From NCBI GenBank assembly GCA_049999725.1, contig JBNGIS010018095.1, positions 42,233 to 89,437 of the forward strand: a stretch of 47,205 nt of DNA, written 5' to 3'. Positions 33,242-43,798 of this stretch are shown here, piece after piece. The DNA comes from Haplomitrium mnioides. Lineage: Eukaryota > Marchantiophyta > Haplomitriopsida > Calobryales. The notes below the pieces were generated by a model. That model saw nothing but the letters and a program-made list of their open reading frames with translations. It ran no database searches and was not told where the DNA came from. A program made the position numbers and the translations under genes. The stretch's first letter is position 1. Each line of letters starts with the position of its first letter.

Positions 33242-35845
33242 TTACCTGCGGTTGCTGGACACCCTTGAGGGGGTCCCAGTTGGGCCCTCGTTTTTCTTTT
33301 GATCCTCGTACCTCTTCGATTTGTCGAGGTGCCCCTTGGTGTCACCACCTTTGGCCCTATCTGCCGCCGATTTCCACTGGTGTTCTGGTCTGTCGTAGGT
33401 TGATAATTCACGTTGGTGGACAGACACCACACCCTCCTCCAACAGATCCTCCTCTGTTGCTTCACTCACCACTTGTACCCAGTAGTGGTACTCCGAGTCC
33501 TCTTCTTCCTCGGACCACACATTGTCGTACTCTGCCTCAGGCTGCATTTCCCCCAAGTGAGGAACTGGACCATAATGCACTGCCGTTTTGTCAGGGCCGA
33601 ACACAAATGTGGAGTTCCCCCAATTGTGCATTACTCTGGCCCCATATAGCCACGGCCTTCCTATCAACACTGGGTAAGGAGAAGCTCTGGCGGGTCGCAT
33701 TACCAGATAATTCAGCGTGAACTCTTTTCCCCCTATGAATGTTGGAATTTGGAGGAGAGAGCCCAATGGCTTTACTCGCGACCCATCCGCCAGCCTCATG
33801 ATCTTGGCTGTCGGCTGGAATTTTGTGAATCCCAGCTTGTGCGCTGTCTCCTCTACCATAATGTTGACTCCTACCCCTCCATCTACGGGCACTAAAGACA
33901 GCGTGCACCCCGCGATCTGGATGTCGATCTCCAAGGCCCCATTGTCTTCACAGATTAGCTGTTGGTCTGCTGGAGCTCCCACCTTGGGCAGCCTCTTCCT
34001 CCTCTTTGCACCCATCAGCAATTCACGGAGTTGTCTCCGGTAAAGTGGGCTATTCTTGAGGAGTTGGCCTATTGTGGCCGTGACAGGACAATTTCTTATG
34101 TCCGCTTGAATGATGTAGGGGTTGGGCTTCACCCCCTCTTCCGCAACTGCAATCCTCTCCTGCACCTCCTGGAGCCCTCCCTACTGCTTCCAGACTTCCT
34201 TGAGGGTCTCCTCTTCTGCCTGCTCTTATTCTAGGGCCTCCAAAACCTCCAACTGCTTCCTCACTTGGTCCTACTGCTCCGGGTAGAACCATTTCGGATG
34301 ATCTCGCCGATAATCAGGATCATCTCGAGGTGAGGTCGCTCGAGCCACTTCCTTCTCAGCTCTTTTCTCCGCCTTCCTGTGGCTTTTCTTTTTGGCCTTG
34401 GTCCCTACCCTGGTGACGACCTTGAAACACTCATCCGAAGTTGGCGTCTCCCAGCTTGGCAACTCAGCTTCCTCCTCCATGTCTAGAGTGATCAGATTGA
34501 CGTTTGAGGGGGGAGGAGGATTCAAGCTTGGCCTAGGGGCAACATCTAGCCTTTTGTACGGGCAATTCCTAGCTACATGCCCCTCCGTTTTGCATTGGGA
34601 ACATAGGGAAGGCGGTTGGCCATAACTGCTCTTGCACGGCTCCGGGCAGCTCGATGAAATGTGGCCTGGTTGGCCACAATTCCAACAGACCATACTTGTC
34701 ATTCGGGGAGGCCGATTTGCAGTCCACTAAGTCATAGATCCTGCGTTCACTCCTGTAGGCCTGCTCAGAATTGTTCGAGGTCCCCCACTGATCTGATATA
34801 CTATGTCTGGGGCCTCCTCCAAGATGTACTCCACTTCCTTCTTGATGTACTCCGGGGCTTCTTCCCTCATGTAGTGCACAACATTTGTGTCGTTTGGACA
34901 TTCATGGGGAGAATGCCCGTGTTGCTTGCACCTGACGCACCAGACACCAACTCTTCTGGTTGGCATGGGCCTGCCCTCCGGCTTAATTCCTGCCAAGAGT
35001 ATGTTCATCGCCTCCATCTTGGCGCTCAGCTCCTCGATTCGATCCCTCCCCCTTGACTTCTTGCTCACTTCGGGTTCGGGTTCAGCTTTCTTGTACCTCC
35101 CTTTGCTGGCGCCCTTGCGATGACTACTCTCCCTTTCTTGCTTCTTCCTCTTCAGATCATTCTTCTTCTTCTTCTTCCTGGATGACCGGTCCTCCTCTGA
35201 GTTGCTGCTGCTGGACTCATTCTTACTTTCCGAGGAGGACTCGGAACTCTGATCCGTCTCCTCGTCACTGTCCAATGTGTCAGAAGAATCGTCAAAGTCG
35301 TACTTGGACCTTGTCTTCCTCCGAAAACTGGTGGTAGCAGGCTTCACATGGGATCTTGTTGCATTGACTGCATCCTCGAGAGTCTGTGGATCCGTTTGGC
35401 GCAACCAGGTCCAAATTCCTTCAAGGAGCGCTGTCAGGAACCACGCTGTGAGCATTCCGTCTGTGGCTGGAGGGTTCAGCTTCCTTGCCACCTTCTTGAA
35501 ACGTTGGAGAAACCTCCTCACATACTTTTTCCTTTGTATCCTGAGCTGACCCATCTTGATTAGCACCTCAGTTTCTTCCCCAATCCCATGGAACTCCGCG
35601 GTGAAGGCCTCCTTGAATGCATGCCAATCCTTTTTTACATTGTGTGACAGGTCATTGTACCAAGGATGGGCCTCTCCCTTTAGCACTACTGGCAGGATTC
35701 CAATCTTGACTTGGGCTTCCCCATTTGTTGCCGCAGTGTTCTCCAGATCATCCAGCCATGCATCTCGGTCATCCTTTGGGCGTCCCTTGAAGGACCTGTA
35801 TTTGAACCTTCCCCAAAGCCCAGAAGGTGGCACCTGGTTGGCCAT
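33242..35845 (-). pseudogene. Element A gag-protease ORF with four in-frame stops
   Basis: One continuous minus-strand frame of 868 codons from ATG (35845). It is interrupted only by TAG 34729-34727, TAG 34273-34271, TAA 34228-34226 and TAG 34183-34181. The order is: Gypsy capsid (about 1-190, with WYNDL and DWHAFKEAF), acidic Ser-rich and Lys-rich tracts, first CX2CX4HX4C knuckle CVRCKQHGHSPHEC (about 301), second CWNCGQPGHISSSC (about 384), third CSQCKTEGHVARNC (about 411), then a retropepsin-like domain with VDGGVGVNIM (about 655) and LIGRPWL. The protein would package RNA and cleave itself. There is no polymerase. Element B keeps only the middle part, and element C keeps a collinear ruin. 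Confidence 0.85.
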
Positions 35846-36026
35846 CCCTCCACTGGCCACTGCCACTTCCACTTAGGGGTTCCTTCCTTCTGCCACTCTT
35901 CCTTAATATGCTTAACCCCGAGTTGCTCTATTTCTCAGGAGTGGCTTTCTCACCAACTGACTTGAGTCTCTTGTGTACATAGTGGTCTCTCTGGTTCGAG
36001 TTGGTCTCAGGTTTTTTTAAACTCTT

Positions 36027-36044
36027 CGCCCTCCTTCTAGTGCC
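36027..36044 (-). other. Candidate primer-binding site of element A
   Basis: On the minus strand TGGCACTAGAAGGAGGGC starts 9 bp inside the 5' LTR. It differs by one base from the same site in element B. Confidence 0.6.
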
Positions 36045-36053
36045 AAAAATTTA

Positions 36054-39000
36054 TGTCACTCCCCTATTTCAGGCCTTAACCTTCTCAGGCCTTGTTTTCA
36101 GTGCATGGAAAGACGGGTTTCGGGCTTTTAGGTTCTTTTCTGAGATGGCCCCTTGCCAGTTACCACTTTCAGACCTTAAAGACTCTTCCTCTCCTTACAG
36201 GCCTTATATGCGCTTCTCACTCTTTTTCTTCTTCTACTCAAGTCAGTCATTCAACCATCCCCAGGTCCAGATCCATCACCCCCAGCTGGTTTGTGTGTAA
36301 TTCCTGCACTTTATTCCAAGGGCCCAATAACTTAGACCCTGCTACCTTATTTGTGCTTGGGGCAGAATGGGTGCTGGTGACCTACACCACTAAACAATAC
36401 AATAGGTTGGACTCCCCCTTTCAGGGTTGTCACAGAGCTGAAATAGATTATCCTAACTATCCTATTGCACTAAGTCCTAATCTATGCAACAGAATCAGAC
36501 CAGAGACCATTTACCCCTAGGATGCCAGACTTGTGTCAAGGGATTGGACTCCCCCTTCAAGGTTGTTCCTAGGGTCCGCTAAGTTGATCTGTGTCTCCTA
36601 ATCTAATGAACCTACAACACAATGCAAAAAGGAAATCTAACTACACAGATATGAAGAAACACATTTGTACACTATGTGCAAGAGAAAATAGAGTCCTTGA
36701 AGGTCCTCTGGATTTCTAACTGATGATACTTCCCTTATGAGTCTCGCTCCTTTACAACTGTAGCCCAGCAACCCACACACCCTCCTCTCCAGATAGTTTT
36801 TTAACTTCCCTCGCGAGAAGCCCTACTTTTACTTCCTCACGCTAGGAAGAGAGTTTCTTTTACTTCTACCTCTAGAAGACAACTTTACCAGTTGCAGGTA
36901 GTTCACTCCACCCTCGAGCCTCGACGAGTCTTACTATGTAGTGCACCGGCATTAGCACAGCACCCCTCTCTCAGCTCCACTTGAAGAATAACACACCAGA
37001 GTGTTCTCCGAACACTCTGGGCTGATGCACTTGCACAAGGGAATGCCGAGACACTCCAAGCTCCTCACTTGGCAGCATCTCCTTAGTTCTCGGCAGGTCG
37101 GAATCCCTTCGAACTAACGTATCAGTAACCCTCCGCTCTGGTCTACCAGCAAGGATGAGGTCACTTGGGTCTCCTCCTAGTCCTCCTCTAAATCCCCTTG
37201 GCCCCATGGAGCTAGTACCTCTGCTTCACGTAGTCCTCAATGAATTCTCACCCTTGCCTTACTATGCGCGATTCGCTTTTCTTGCTATCGTTGTCGTGCC
37301 CTGCAATGGCCCGTGAAATGCCAAGATGACTCCAAGCTCCTCACTTGGCAACCTCTCCTTAGTTCTTGGCAGACCAAGAATTCCTTCAAGCTATGTACTA
37401 GTAACCCTCCACTCTGGTCCACCGGCAAGGATGAGGTCACCTAGGTCTCCTCCTAGTCCTCCTCTAAATCCCCTTGGCCCTCTAGAGCTAGTACCTCTAC
37501 TTCACGTAGCTCTCATTGAATCCTCGCCCTTATCTTACCATGTGTGATTCTCATGCCTCGCATCGCTATATGTCCAGCAATTGCCCATGCATCAACCCGA
37601 AAGAATTCGATGGCAAAACAATGTATACTCCCCTTGCGTGCTGCCCTCCGATGCCCGATCCGATGAATAGTCGTTATTGTCGTTAGCTCGGAATATGGGA
37701 CGACGACGTGTGGCTTCACTGTTCGGTAATCCCGTTACCACCGGATGGGAGAAAGCGTCGCGTGTCCTACAATTGGTCGAGGAAAAGCCAAGGATAACGA
37801 TAACTTCAACGAGAAGCTCTGAGGAATCTTACGGGAAGAGATTCTGTAGATTCCCATAGGAGCAAGTCCAAAGAGGCACTTCGGAACCGAGTTCCGCAGT
37901 GCCCCACGGAACCGACTCCAAGGAATCTCCTTAGATCCCTCCGTAGATTCTTCTTTCTTCTCGTCGCGCCACGTCGTCCGTTACACCGCCGTCCGACGCC
38001 GCCTCGCAATGGGGTAGGCTGACCGTCGCGCTGACCTCTCATTCTGCAGTTGATCCACACGTTGCCCGAGGTCAAGTGAACTCCTCTCCTTGCGCCACGT
38101 CTCCCGTGAATTGCCTCGGGGTCCTTGGAGTCGCCATGTCCTCCGAAGGCCGCTGTCCGACGCTGCCCCACAAAGGGGTAGGCGGACCGTTGCGCTGACC
38201 TCCTTCTGATGTTGACCCACGGAACCCCTGCGTGCTTCCCAAGGCGCCACGTCATCCGAAGGGCGCCGTCCGACGCCGCCCCGCAAAGGGGTAGGCGGAC
38301 CGTCGCGCAGACCATTCTTTCGAAGTTGACCTTCGGAAACACATCCAGGCTCCTCAGCGCTCCACATTTCCGAAGCCTCCCGCGGCCTCCCTGCGCTCGC
38401 CACGTCATTCGTAGAACCGTCGCGGACTTTCTTTGCTCGTCGAATAAGAATTGTGCCAATGTCGTCATTTCAACGTACCTTCGAAGTAAGAACTCCGCCC
38501 GAGCCTGAGGTTATCTTCGTGAACACTTACAAAAGCTCGCTATAAGAACTACTAGGCCCTTTTGGATCGTTCGCCCTTTCAAACTTTCGGATGCCGGCCG
38601 CACCCCGTTGAACTTTCACCTTTCTAGATACCGAAGCGGCGAAGAAACACCCTTTCGCTGCCGTTAGCTCCTCCGTCAGTTGCACCGGCGTTACCTTGAT
38701 TTTCCGGCCACTCTCATCTCGCTCGCCGATTCGTCGATATATCGTGCTTTTGCCGTGCCCTTCGTTTTCCCCCACCGGATAGGCGCCATATCACCCTTCT
38801 AGCTCAGCCTTCTTTCCATTGGACGATTTGCGCTGGGTCACCGCTTTGCCGCTGATGCCCGTCGTTCGAACCGGTTTGCAGACAAGTTGCCTTTTCGCCT
38901 TCACTCGCTCTTATTCGGTCAGACCGGTGATCAGCCCCCATTCCGGCTCTCCTTTGTGTTTCCTCTTGGCGAATCTGCGCTAGGTCACCCCTTCGGCTTC

Positions 39001-39887
39001 CGTGCTCCTCCTCCTCTTGGATCTTTGATATATCGCTCTTCCGACACTCTCACGATTTCCTTCGGCCAGACCCGCGATAAGTTGTTGTTTCGGACCCTCC
39101 TCCTCATTCCCTTGTTGGGTTCCTCGCGGATCCCTCTTAACCGGGGCTTCCCACGTCGTAAGACGGATCGGAACCCGGTTAAGTGGGCTTCCCACTTAGA
39201 AAGGTGCTTGTCCGTAGATCCGCAGGCCTCTTGGTGCCGCCACGTCGCCCGTGGAATCCCGCGAATGGCTCTGGAGACGCCACGTTTCCATGGAATCTCG
39301 CGGGGCTTTCCGGGGACTCCACCTTTCTGCTAGAATTTGGATTCAAAGAAGAGTGTCGGTCGACCCTCGCTAAGCGCACTCCTACTTGCGGGATCGAGGC
39401 GTTCCTCTTCTATGGCCTTGCTTGCCCTTGTGACGATCTCACCTCCTCCTTTCAGCTCCTGACCCTTGCTTCCCGATTTGTGGCCGCTGTAGGACCCCCG
39501 CGATCTGCCTTTCTTTGGAGTGCCTTCGGATTTCCTTGTTGTTGATCCGTTCTTCTTCCTCCTGCGATCGCCTCGCCATAGGTGGCTGCTCTGTTCCTTC
39601 TTCCCATGCTCTGATTCCTGCACCCTCCTTAGGCCCATGGATTCTTGTTGGCCTGCTTTGAATTTGAAAATGAGGCCTCTCCCTTGGCTAGCAATCCATG
39701 CTCTCTCTCCTCATCTCTTCCGCCATGATCTTGTTTCTCTCCTATGAATCATGCGCCTTGCTCTTATCAGTTGTTTGAGGTAATCAGCTATTCCTGAGAG
39801 GCCTTCACACTCGCAAAGGGGACATATTGGCAATGGTGTTTCTGATTTCGTGCATTCAGCTTTAGTGCTCCAAACCACCGGCTGACA
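36054..39887 (-). repeat. 5' LTR of element A
   Basis: 3834 bp, TGTCAC to GCTGACA, aligned end to end with the left LTR after removal of the solo LTR. It holds the threefold GC-rich block (about 37980-38330) and the hairpin pair near 39136-39183. Confidence 0.92.
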
Positions 39888-39892
39888 ATTGC
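39888..39892. repeat. TSD of element A, right copy (ATTGC)
   Basis: Matches 28710-28714. Confidence 0.88.
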
Positions 39893-40162
39893 ATCGTGCA
39901 ATGGTAGCCATGCAACAAAAATCAAGACTCTAGTCAAGGTTCTTTTGAAGAAGTAAGGAAAGAGCACAAATATGCAACAAGTTTATAAGAAGAGACACTG
40001 ACTGTATTGGAGAATTCTTTTGGAGAAAAAGCACTGTCACGAGGGGAATATAGTAATCACTATTGCTCATTGTAAGTAAAAATAATATATGAGTTGCTTT
40101 AGTCCTATTAAGTTATTCTAGTCGCATAAATTCCTCGACATTCTATCACAACAATTCAAATG
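39893..40162. other. Flank between elements A and D, no gene
   Basis: AT-rich sequence without a recognisable feature. It should be continuous with 28486-28709 before element A inserted. Confidence 0.5.
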
Positions 40163-40595
40163 TGTAATAGTACAAGCATAAGATTGTGCTATTTAGAAGA
40201 ACATAGAGAGTAGTGAAGGAAGTGGTAGTGAGTCACTTTAAGGGTTAAGATTGGATTACTTGTCTTTGAAGTCACTTTGGTAGAGAGTCACTTTTAGGTT
40301 ACTTGATTTTGAAGTCACTTTTGGTAGAGAGTCACCTTTAGGGTTGAAATGAGAAGTGACTTGTAAGTGAAGAAAGAGGGAAGACACCCTCTTCTCTTGT
40401 GTAAATAGAAGGGCTTCTTAGCCCCACTCTTCATTCTGGAGTTCCTCTCAAATCACTTGGGTTCTTTGGTTGCTTGGTTTTTGCTTGCACTCTTGGTCTT
40501 AGCTTGGACCTTGAGTTGTTTTTGGCAGAAGAACTCTATTAGAGTTCACCATGAGTTCTTACTCATTTGGATTTGGTCTTTGAGATTCTTTTACA
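40163..40595 (+). repeat. 5' LTR of element D (433 bp)
   Basis: It starts TGTAATAG and ends TTTTACA, and aligns over its full length with 41672-42104. It contains repeated AAGTCACTTTTGGTAGAGAGTC-type units. Its TATA position reads TGTAAATA, while the other copy has TATAAATA. It is followed by a primer-binding site and gag. No matching right-hand TSD was found, so the element's own 3' end is missing. Confidence 0.85.
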
Positions 40596-40596
40596 T

Positions 40597-40611
40597 TGGT
40601 GTTAGAGCCAC
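40597..40611 (+). other. Primer-binding site of element D
   Basis: TGGTGTTAGAGCCAC starts directly after the LTR (one base between). It resembles the initiator-methionine tRNA site TGGTATCAGAGC used by many plant LTR elements. Confidence 0.7.
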
Positions 40612-40636
40612 GATTCGTTTTTTTGGTGTGAGCTAC

Positions 40637-41520
40637 ATGGAGAGTCAAGAGGAGATGATTCAAGCAATGGAATAATGATTGGAACATCTTTCACGCCTTT
40701 TGGAAAGGGAATAAAAGAAAGAGCAATGTTTAGAGAAGAAGAGAGTTATGGGCGATTTCCATCACCAAAAATATATGATGGAAAGGTGACTTGTAGTGCT
40801 TGTGAGAACTTCATTTTTGATTGTGAACAATATTTTGAAGCTACAAACATTAGAGAGGATAGTCAGCGAATTCTATTTGCAGCAAGCCAATTAGAAAGAG
40901 TTGCAAAGACTTGGTGGAGATATCAAATAGAATAAGCACAACGTAGATTTGTTGCTCCTATTTTTTCTTAGCATGAGTTCAAAGAAGGAGTGATTTCAAG
41001 ATTTAGGGTTGTAAATGCTTCAAAAGTAGCAAGAGATCGATTGGTCGAATTGAAACAACTTGGTACAGTGAGAAGTTATATAACACATTTTTAAGATACA
41101 ATTATGCAAATTCTTGATATAAGAGAAGAAGAAGCACTAGACCGTTTTGTTCGGAGATTGAAGCCTCACACAAGAATAGAAGTTACTATGAGAGAGCCTA
41201 CTCAATTAGAAGAAACAATGCGTATGGCGGAGCGGTATGACTCATTACTCACGGCTACAGAAGTAAGATCTCGTCCTCAACCATTTGAACAACGTTCTCC
41301 AAACCTTGCAAGCTCTAATGGAATTAAAATTCCAACAAGAATTCGAGGTACCTTATTCCATCTTGATGGTATGATTGAGGAGCACTCTTGTAGAATGTTG
41401 GTTGATGTTGTTTGAATCTTTTAAAAACCATTCCAAAGAAGTAGTCATCTGAAAGTGCAATAACTAAAAGAAATATCAATCGAAAAAAAACTTCTTGAAG
41501 AGGAATCTCCAATATATTCT
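40637..41520 (+). pseudogene. Broken Gypsy gag of element D
   Basis: ATG at 40637, then two frames with stops. The 40675-40935 part encodes FPSPKIYDGK, then ENFIFDCEQYFEA and VAKTWWRYQIE, typical of the Retrotrans_gag family. The 40936-41100 part continues with HEFKEGVISRF and stops. The 41104-41415 part encodes EEEALDRFVRRLKP and MRMAERYDSLL. The start of a protease-like region (LFHLDGMIEEHSCRMLVDV) ends at a stop before any catalytic GA. After 41415 a frame cannot be followed. At 41520-41630 GAGAGAC-rich sequence follows. No polymerase is present. Confidence 0.8.
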
Positions 41521-41666
41521 TAATCTAGAGAGACTTATGGAGAGAGAGAGATTTATTGAGAGAGACACTATTCAAAGAGACTCATCTAGAGAGACGGTTT
41601 TTAAGAGACACTCATTCGGAGAGACACTTTGACTAAGGAGGCAATCATGTATAGAAAGATGTACTT

Positions 41667-41671
41667 GGAGA
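41667..41671. repeat. TSD of second element D LTR, left copy (GGAGA)
   Basis: GGAGA precedes TGTAATAG and recurs at 42105-42109 after TTTTCCA. Confidence 0.8.
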
Positions 41672-42104
41672 TGTAATAGTACAAGCATTAGGTTGTGCTA
41701 TTTATAAGAAAATAGAGAAGAGTGAAGGAAGTGGTAGTGAGTCCCTTTTAGGGTTAAGATTGGATTACTTGTCTTTGAAGTCAATTTTGGTAGAGAGTCA
41801 CTTTTAGGTTACTTGATTTCGAAGTCAATTTTGGTAGAGAGTCACTTTTAGGGCTGAAATTAGAAGTGACTTATAAGAGAAGAAATAGGGAAGACACCCT
41901 CTTCTCTTGTATAAATAGAAGGGCTTCTTAGCCCCACTCTTCATTCTGGAGTTCCTCTCGAATCAATTGGTTCTTTGGTTGCTTGGCTTTTGCTTGCACT
42001 CTTGGTCTTAGCTTGGACTTTAAGTTGCTTTTGGTTGAAGAACTCTATTAGAGTTCACCATGAGTTCTTACTCATTTGGATTTGGTCTTTGAGATTCTTT
42101 TCCA
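41672..42104 (+). mobile_element. Solo LTR of the element D family
   Basis: 433 bp, the same length as the LTR at 40163. It has its own TSD GGAGA on both sides, so it is an independent solo LTR inserted in the decayed element D interior and not that element's 3' LTR. It keeps a plant TATA box TATAAATA at 41910-41917. The last bases read TTTTCCA instead of TTTTACA. Confidence 0.82.
41910..41917 (+). promoter_or_regulatory. TATA box in element D solo LTR
   Basis: TATAAATA, a consensus plant TATA box. The homologous place in the first LTR is mutated. Confidence 0.6.
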
Positions 42105-42109
42105 GGAGA

Positions 42110-42853
42110 AGTGGTAGTTGGGAAAGGTATCATTCAAATGAATCTAATGGAATCCATTGGAGAGAACTCATCTTGAAGGCTTGAGACACAAGAATTTCAA
42201 GAGATACTTGAGCTAGCATGAAGAACCAACCCGAAGGAATACTTGAAGAAATTAGACGGAGAACGAATATGGAAGGAAGAAATTCAATAGTAGACTTAGA
42301 AACCAAATAAAATCCAAATAGATGGGGTTCCAAGCCTGTGGAGAGCTAAGTTGATGGACAAACTAACTCAACTAAGTATGGAAGAGAGGCCCAAATAACA
42401 AGTAACCAGTGAAAGAAGGAGGCACAAAGTCCCTTTCATCCAATTCCAAGTTTTATGTGTTCTACACAAAGAAATAATCAAGCTTGTTTTGGCACTTTTT
42501 TAACTAACTTGGCTGCAGGATGCTTCTCATGAAAACTTGACTTATTCATAGATCACAGTAATAATGCCGTCCATCTTTTTACCCTTTATTCTCCACATGG
42601 ATCTCGTAACTGTCAACTTACAAAGGATCTCAAGTGAGTCAATGATAACTACCTACGGTGACTTTTCACTGAAGTTTATGTCTCTAACGACACGTGGAGC
42701 TCCTTCGCTTTATTTTTGGCACCGAATCTCAGTTGGAATTTCCTGCAGTCCTCACATTCCATTCGGAGCCGCCTGATCTCCCTACAAAAAACGGGACCTG
42801 AGAGAGCGTAACATCCCCCTTCCATCGTGGTGTCCATCGATCCAGCAACAGCA
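42110..42853. other. Upstream region of the DUF1996 gene
   Basis: 42110-42440 is probably the rest of element D or host sequence, with no frame recognised. 42440-42853 contains the presumed promoter and leader of the next gene. No clear TATA box was found within 150 bp of its ATG. Confidence 0.4.
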
Positions 42854-43798
42854 ATGGCGATGAGGAATGTGGGTGTTCTGGTTCTGCTTGTGCTGCTGTG
42901 CTTGAGCTTTTGCATCGAAGGATATACTTTCAATGGATGCACGGCTTATCAGTTCAAGCCTGTCGATCCAATTGTGTTTCCGGGGAGACCAACCACACCT
43001 CATCTCCACACTTTCTTCGGTTCCAACAGACTCAACTGCAACACCAACAGGTCCAGTTCTCTTTTCAGCGGCTGCACGTCTTGCCAAAATGCATTTGACA
43101 AGTCTACCTACTGGACGCCCACAGTTTTCAACGTTTCTAAGGATGGCAAGTACTTTCCCCTCAAGCCCTTGTTCCGAGCCTATTACGACAGCATCACCCC
43201 GATTACCAGTCCATTCCCCAGAAATTTCAAAATGGTGGCCGGTAATCCTCGCGCCAAGAATGCATCGGACCCCGAAACGGTCGCCAGCCACGTCAATTGG
43301 TATTGTACCGTGGGGGATAGCACCAGGCCTGGGGAGACCAAACTCATCGGCGACTTTCCTACCGTCTCCTGCCCTGGGCTTCTTGCCATCAACATTTTCT
43401 TCCCCAGCTGTTATATCATAGATGGTAGTGGATCTTACGTTACGGAGTACAAAACATGGGGGAAGTGCCCACCTGATTACATTGAGATTCCACAATTGTG
43501 GTTCAGCATGCGGTACGATGTTGCAGGATATGAGTGGGGAACAGATGGCACTGCGCCGCTCTATTTGAGCAGCGGGGAGAGCTACACTTTCCATGCAGAT
43601 TTTTTCAACGGCTGGCACTCAGTAGACGTTATTGAGATGGCCAAGCATCAGGACAAAGATGGTGAGTTCCACATTGGACCAAACGGCAGTCCCGACCAGC
43701 CCAACGACCCACCATGCACGCCAACCGATCCATATGACAACCTGGAGGACTACAGCAACTTTATCATCGGGCAGCACAAATGGGCCACCCTACCTTAA
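42854..43798 (+). CDS. Secreted DUF1996-family protein
   Basis: One uninterrupted exon of 314 codons. The ATG at 42854 was chosen because a signal peptide follows at once (hydrophobic residues 6-21); a GTG nine codons earlier is unlikely in a plant. Family hallmarks in order: VDPIVFPG (37-44), HLHTFFG (50-56), CTSC (74-77), YWTP (86-89), FPRNFKMVAGNP (121-132), SCPGLL...FFPSC (172-186), PQLWFSMR, and FHADFFNGWH (about 246-255). The conserved histidines and cysteines are all present, and N-glycosylation sequons occur at 65, 93 and 136. The length is close to the bare domain, without the WSC or Ser/Thr tails of many fungal members. Function is unknown; secretion is inferred. GC content is higher than in the surrounding repeats, and it is the only intact-looking host-type gene here. 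Horizontal origin from fungi is possible but unproven. Confidence 0.88.
   Translation: MAMRNVGVLVLLVLLCLSFCIEGYTFNGCTAYQFKPVDPIVFPGRPTTPHLHTFFGSNRLNCNTNRSSSLFSGCTSCQNAFDKSTYWTPTVFNVSKDGKYFPLKPLFRAYYDSITPITSPFPRNFKMVAGNPRAKNASDPETVASHVNWYCTVGDSTRPGETKLIGDFPTVSCPGLLAINIFFPSCYIIDGSGSYVTEYKTWGKCPPDYIEIPQLWFSMRYDVAGYEWGTDGTAPLYLSSGESYTFHADFFNGWHSVDVIEMAKHQDKDGEFHIGPNGSPDQPNDPPCTPTDPYDNLEDYSNFIIGQHKWATLP

Larger units (their letters stand above)
28715..39887 (-). mobile_element. Complete gag-protease LTR element A without polymerase
   Basis: Two LTRs (28715-33093, 36054-39887) flank a 2960-bp interior whose only coding content is one minus-strand gag-protease frame. The TSD is ATTGC. Outer termini read TATCAC (mutated TGTCAC) and GCTGACA. 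There is no reverse transcriptase, RNase H or integrase, so it is a non-autonomous element of the kind called TR-GAG or LARD-like, here with a protease. Primer site and polypurine tract are in place. A younger solo LTR sits in the left LTR. Its relatives in this window are B (plus strand) and C (decayed). Confidence 0.9.

Noticed and set aside
33870-33885. VDGGVG instead of D(S/T)G in the element A protease, read as a dead active site
   Set aside because: From memory, many plant Gypsy-type proteases naturally have DGG at this place, so it is not by itself evidence of inactivation.
37806-38468. 220-codon minus-strand open frame in the element A LTR
   Set aside because: It follows the GC-rich threefold block. 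The repeats dictate the translation, and the partner LTR does not keep the full frame.
40158-42130. AAATG as TSD of a complete element D (before 40163 and near 42132)
   Set aside because: The sequence before the second AAATG is not an LTR end, and the second LTR already has its own GGAGA duplication. Likely chance.
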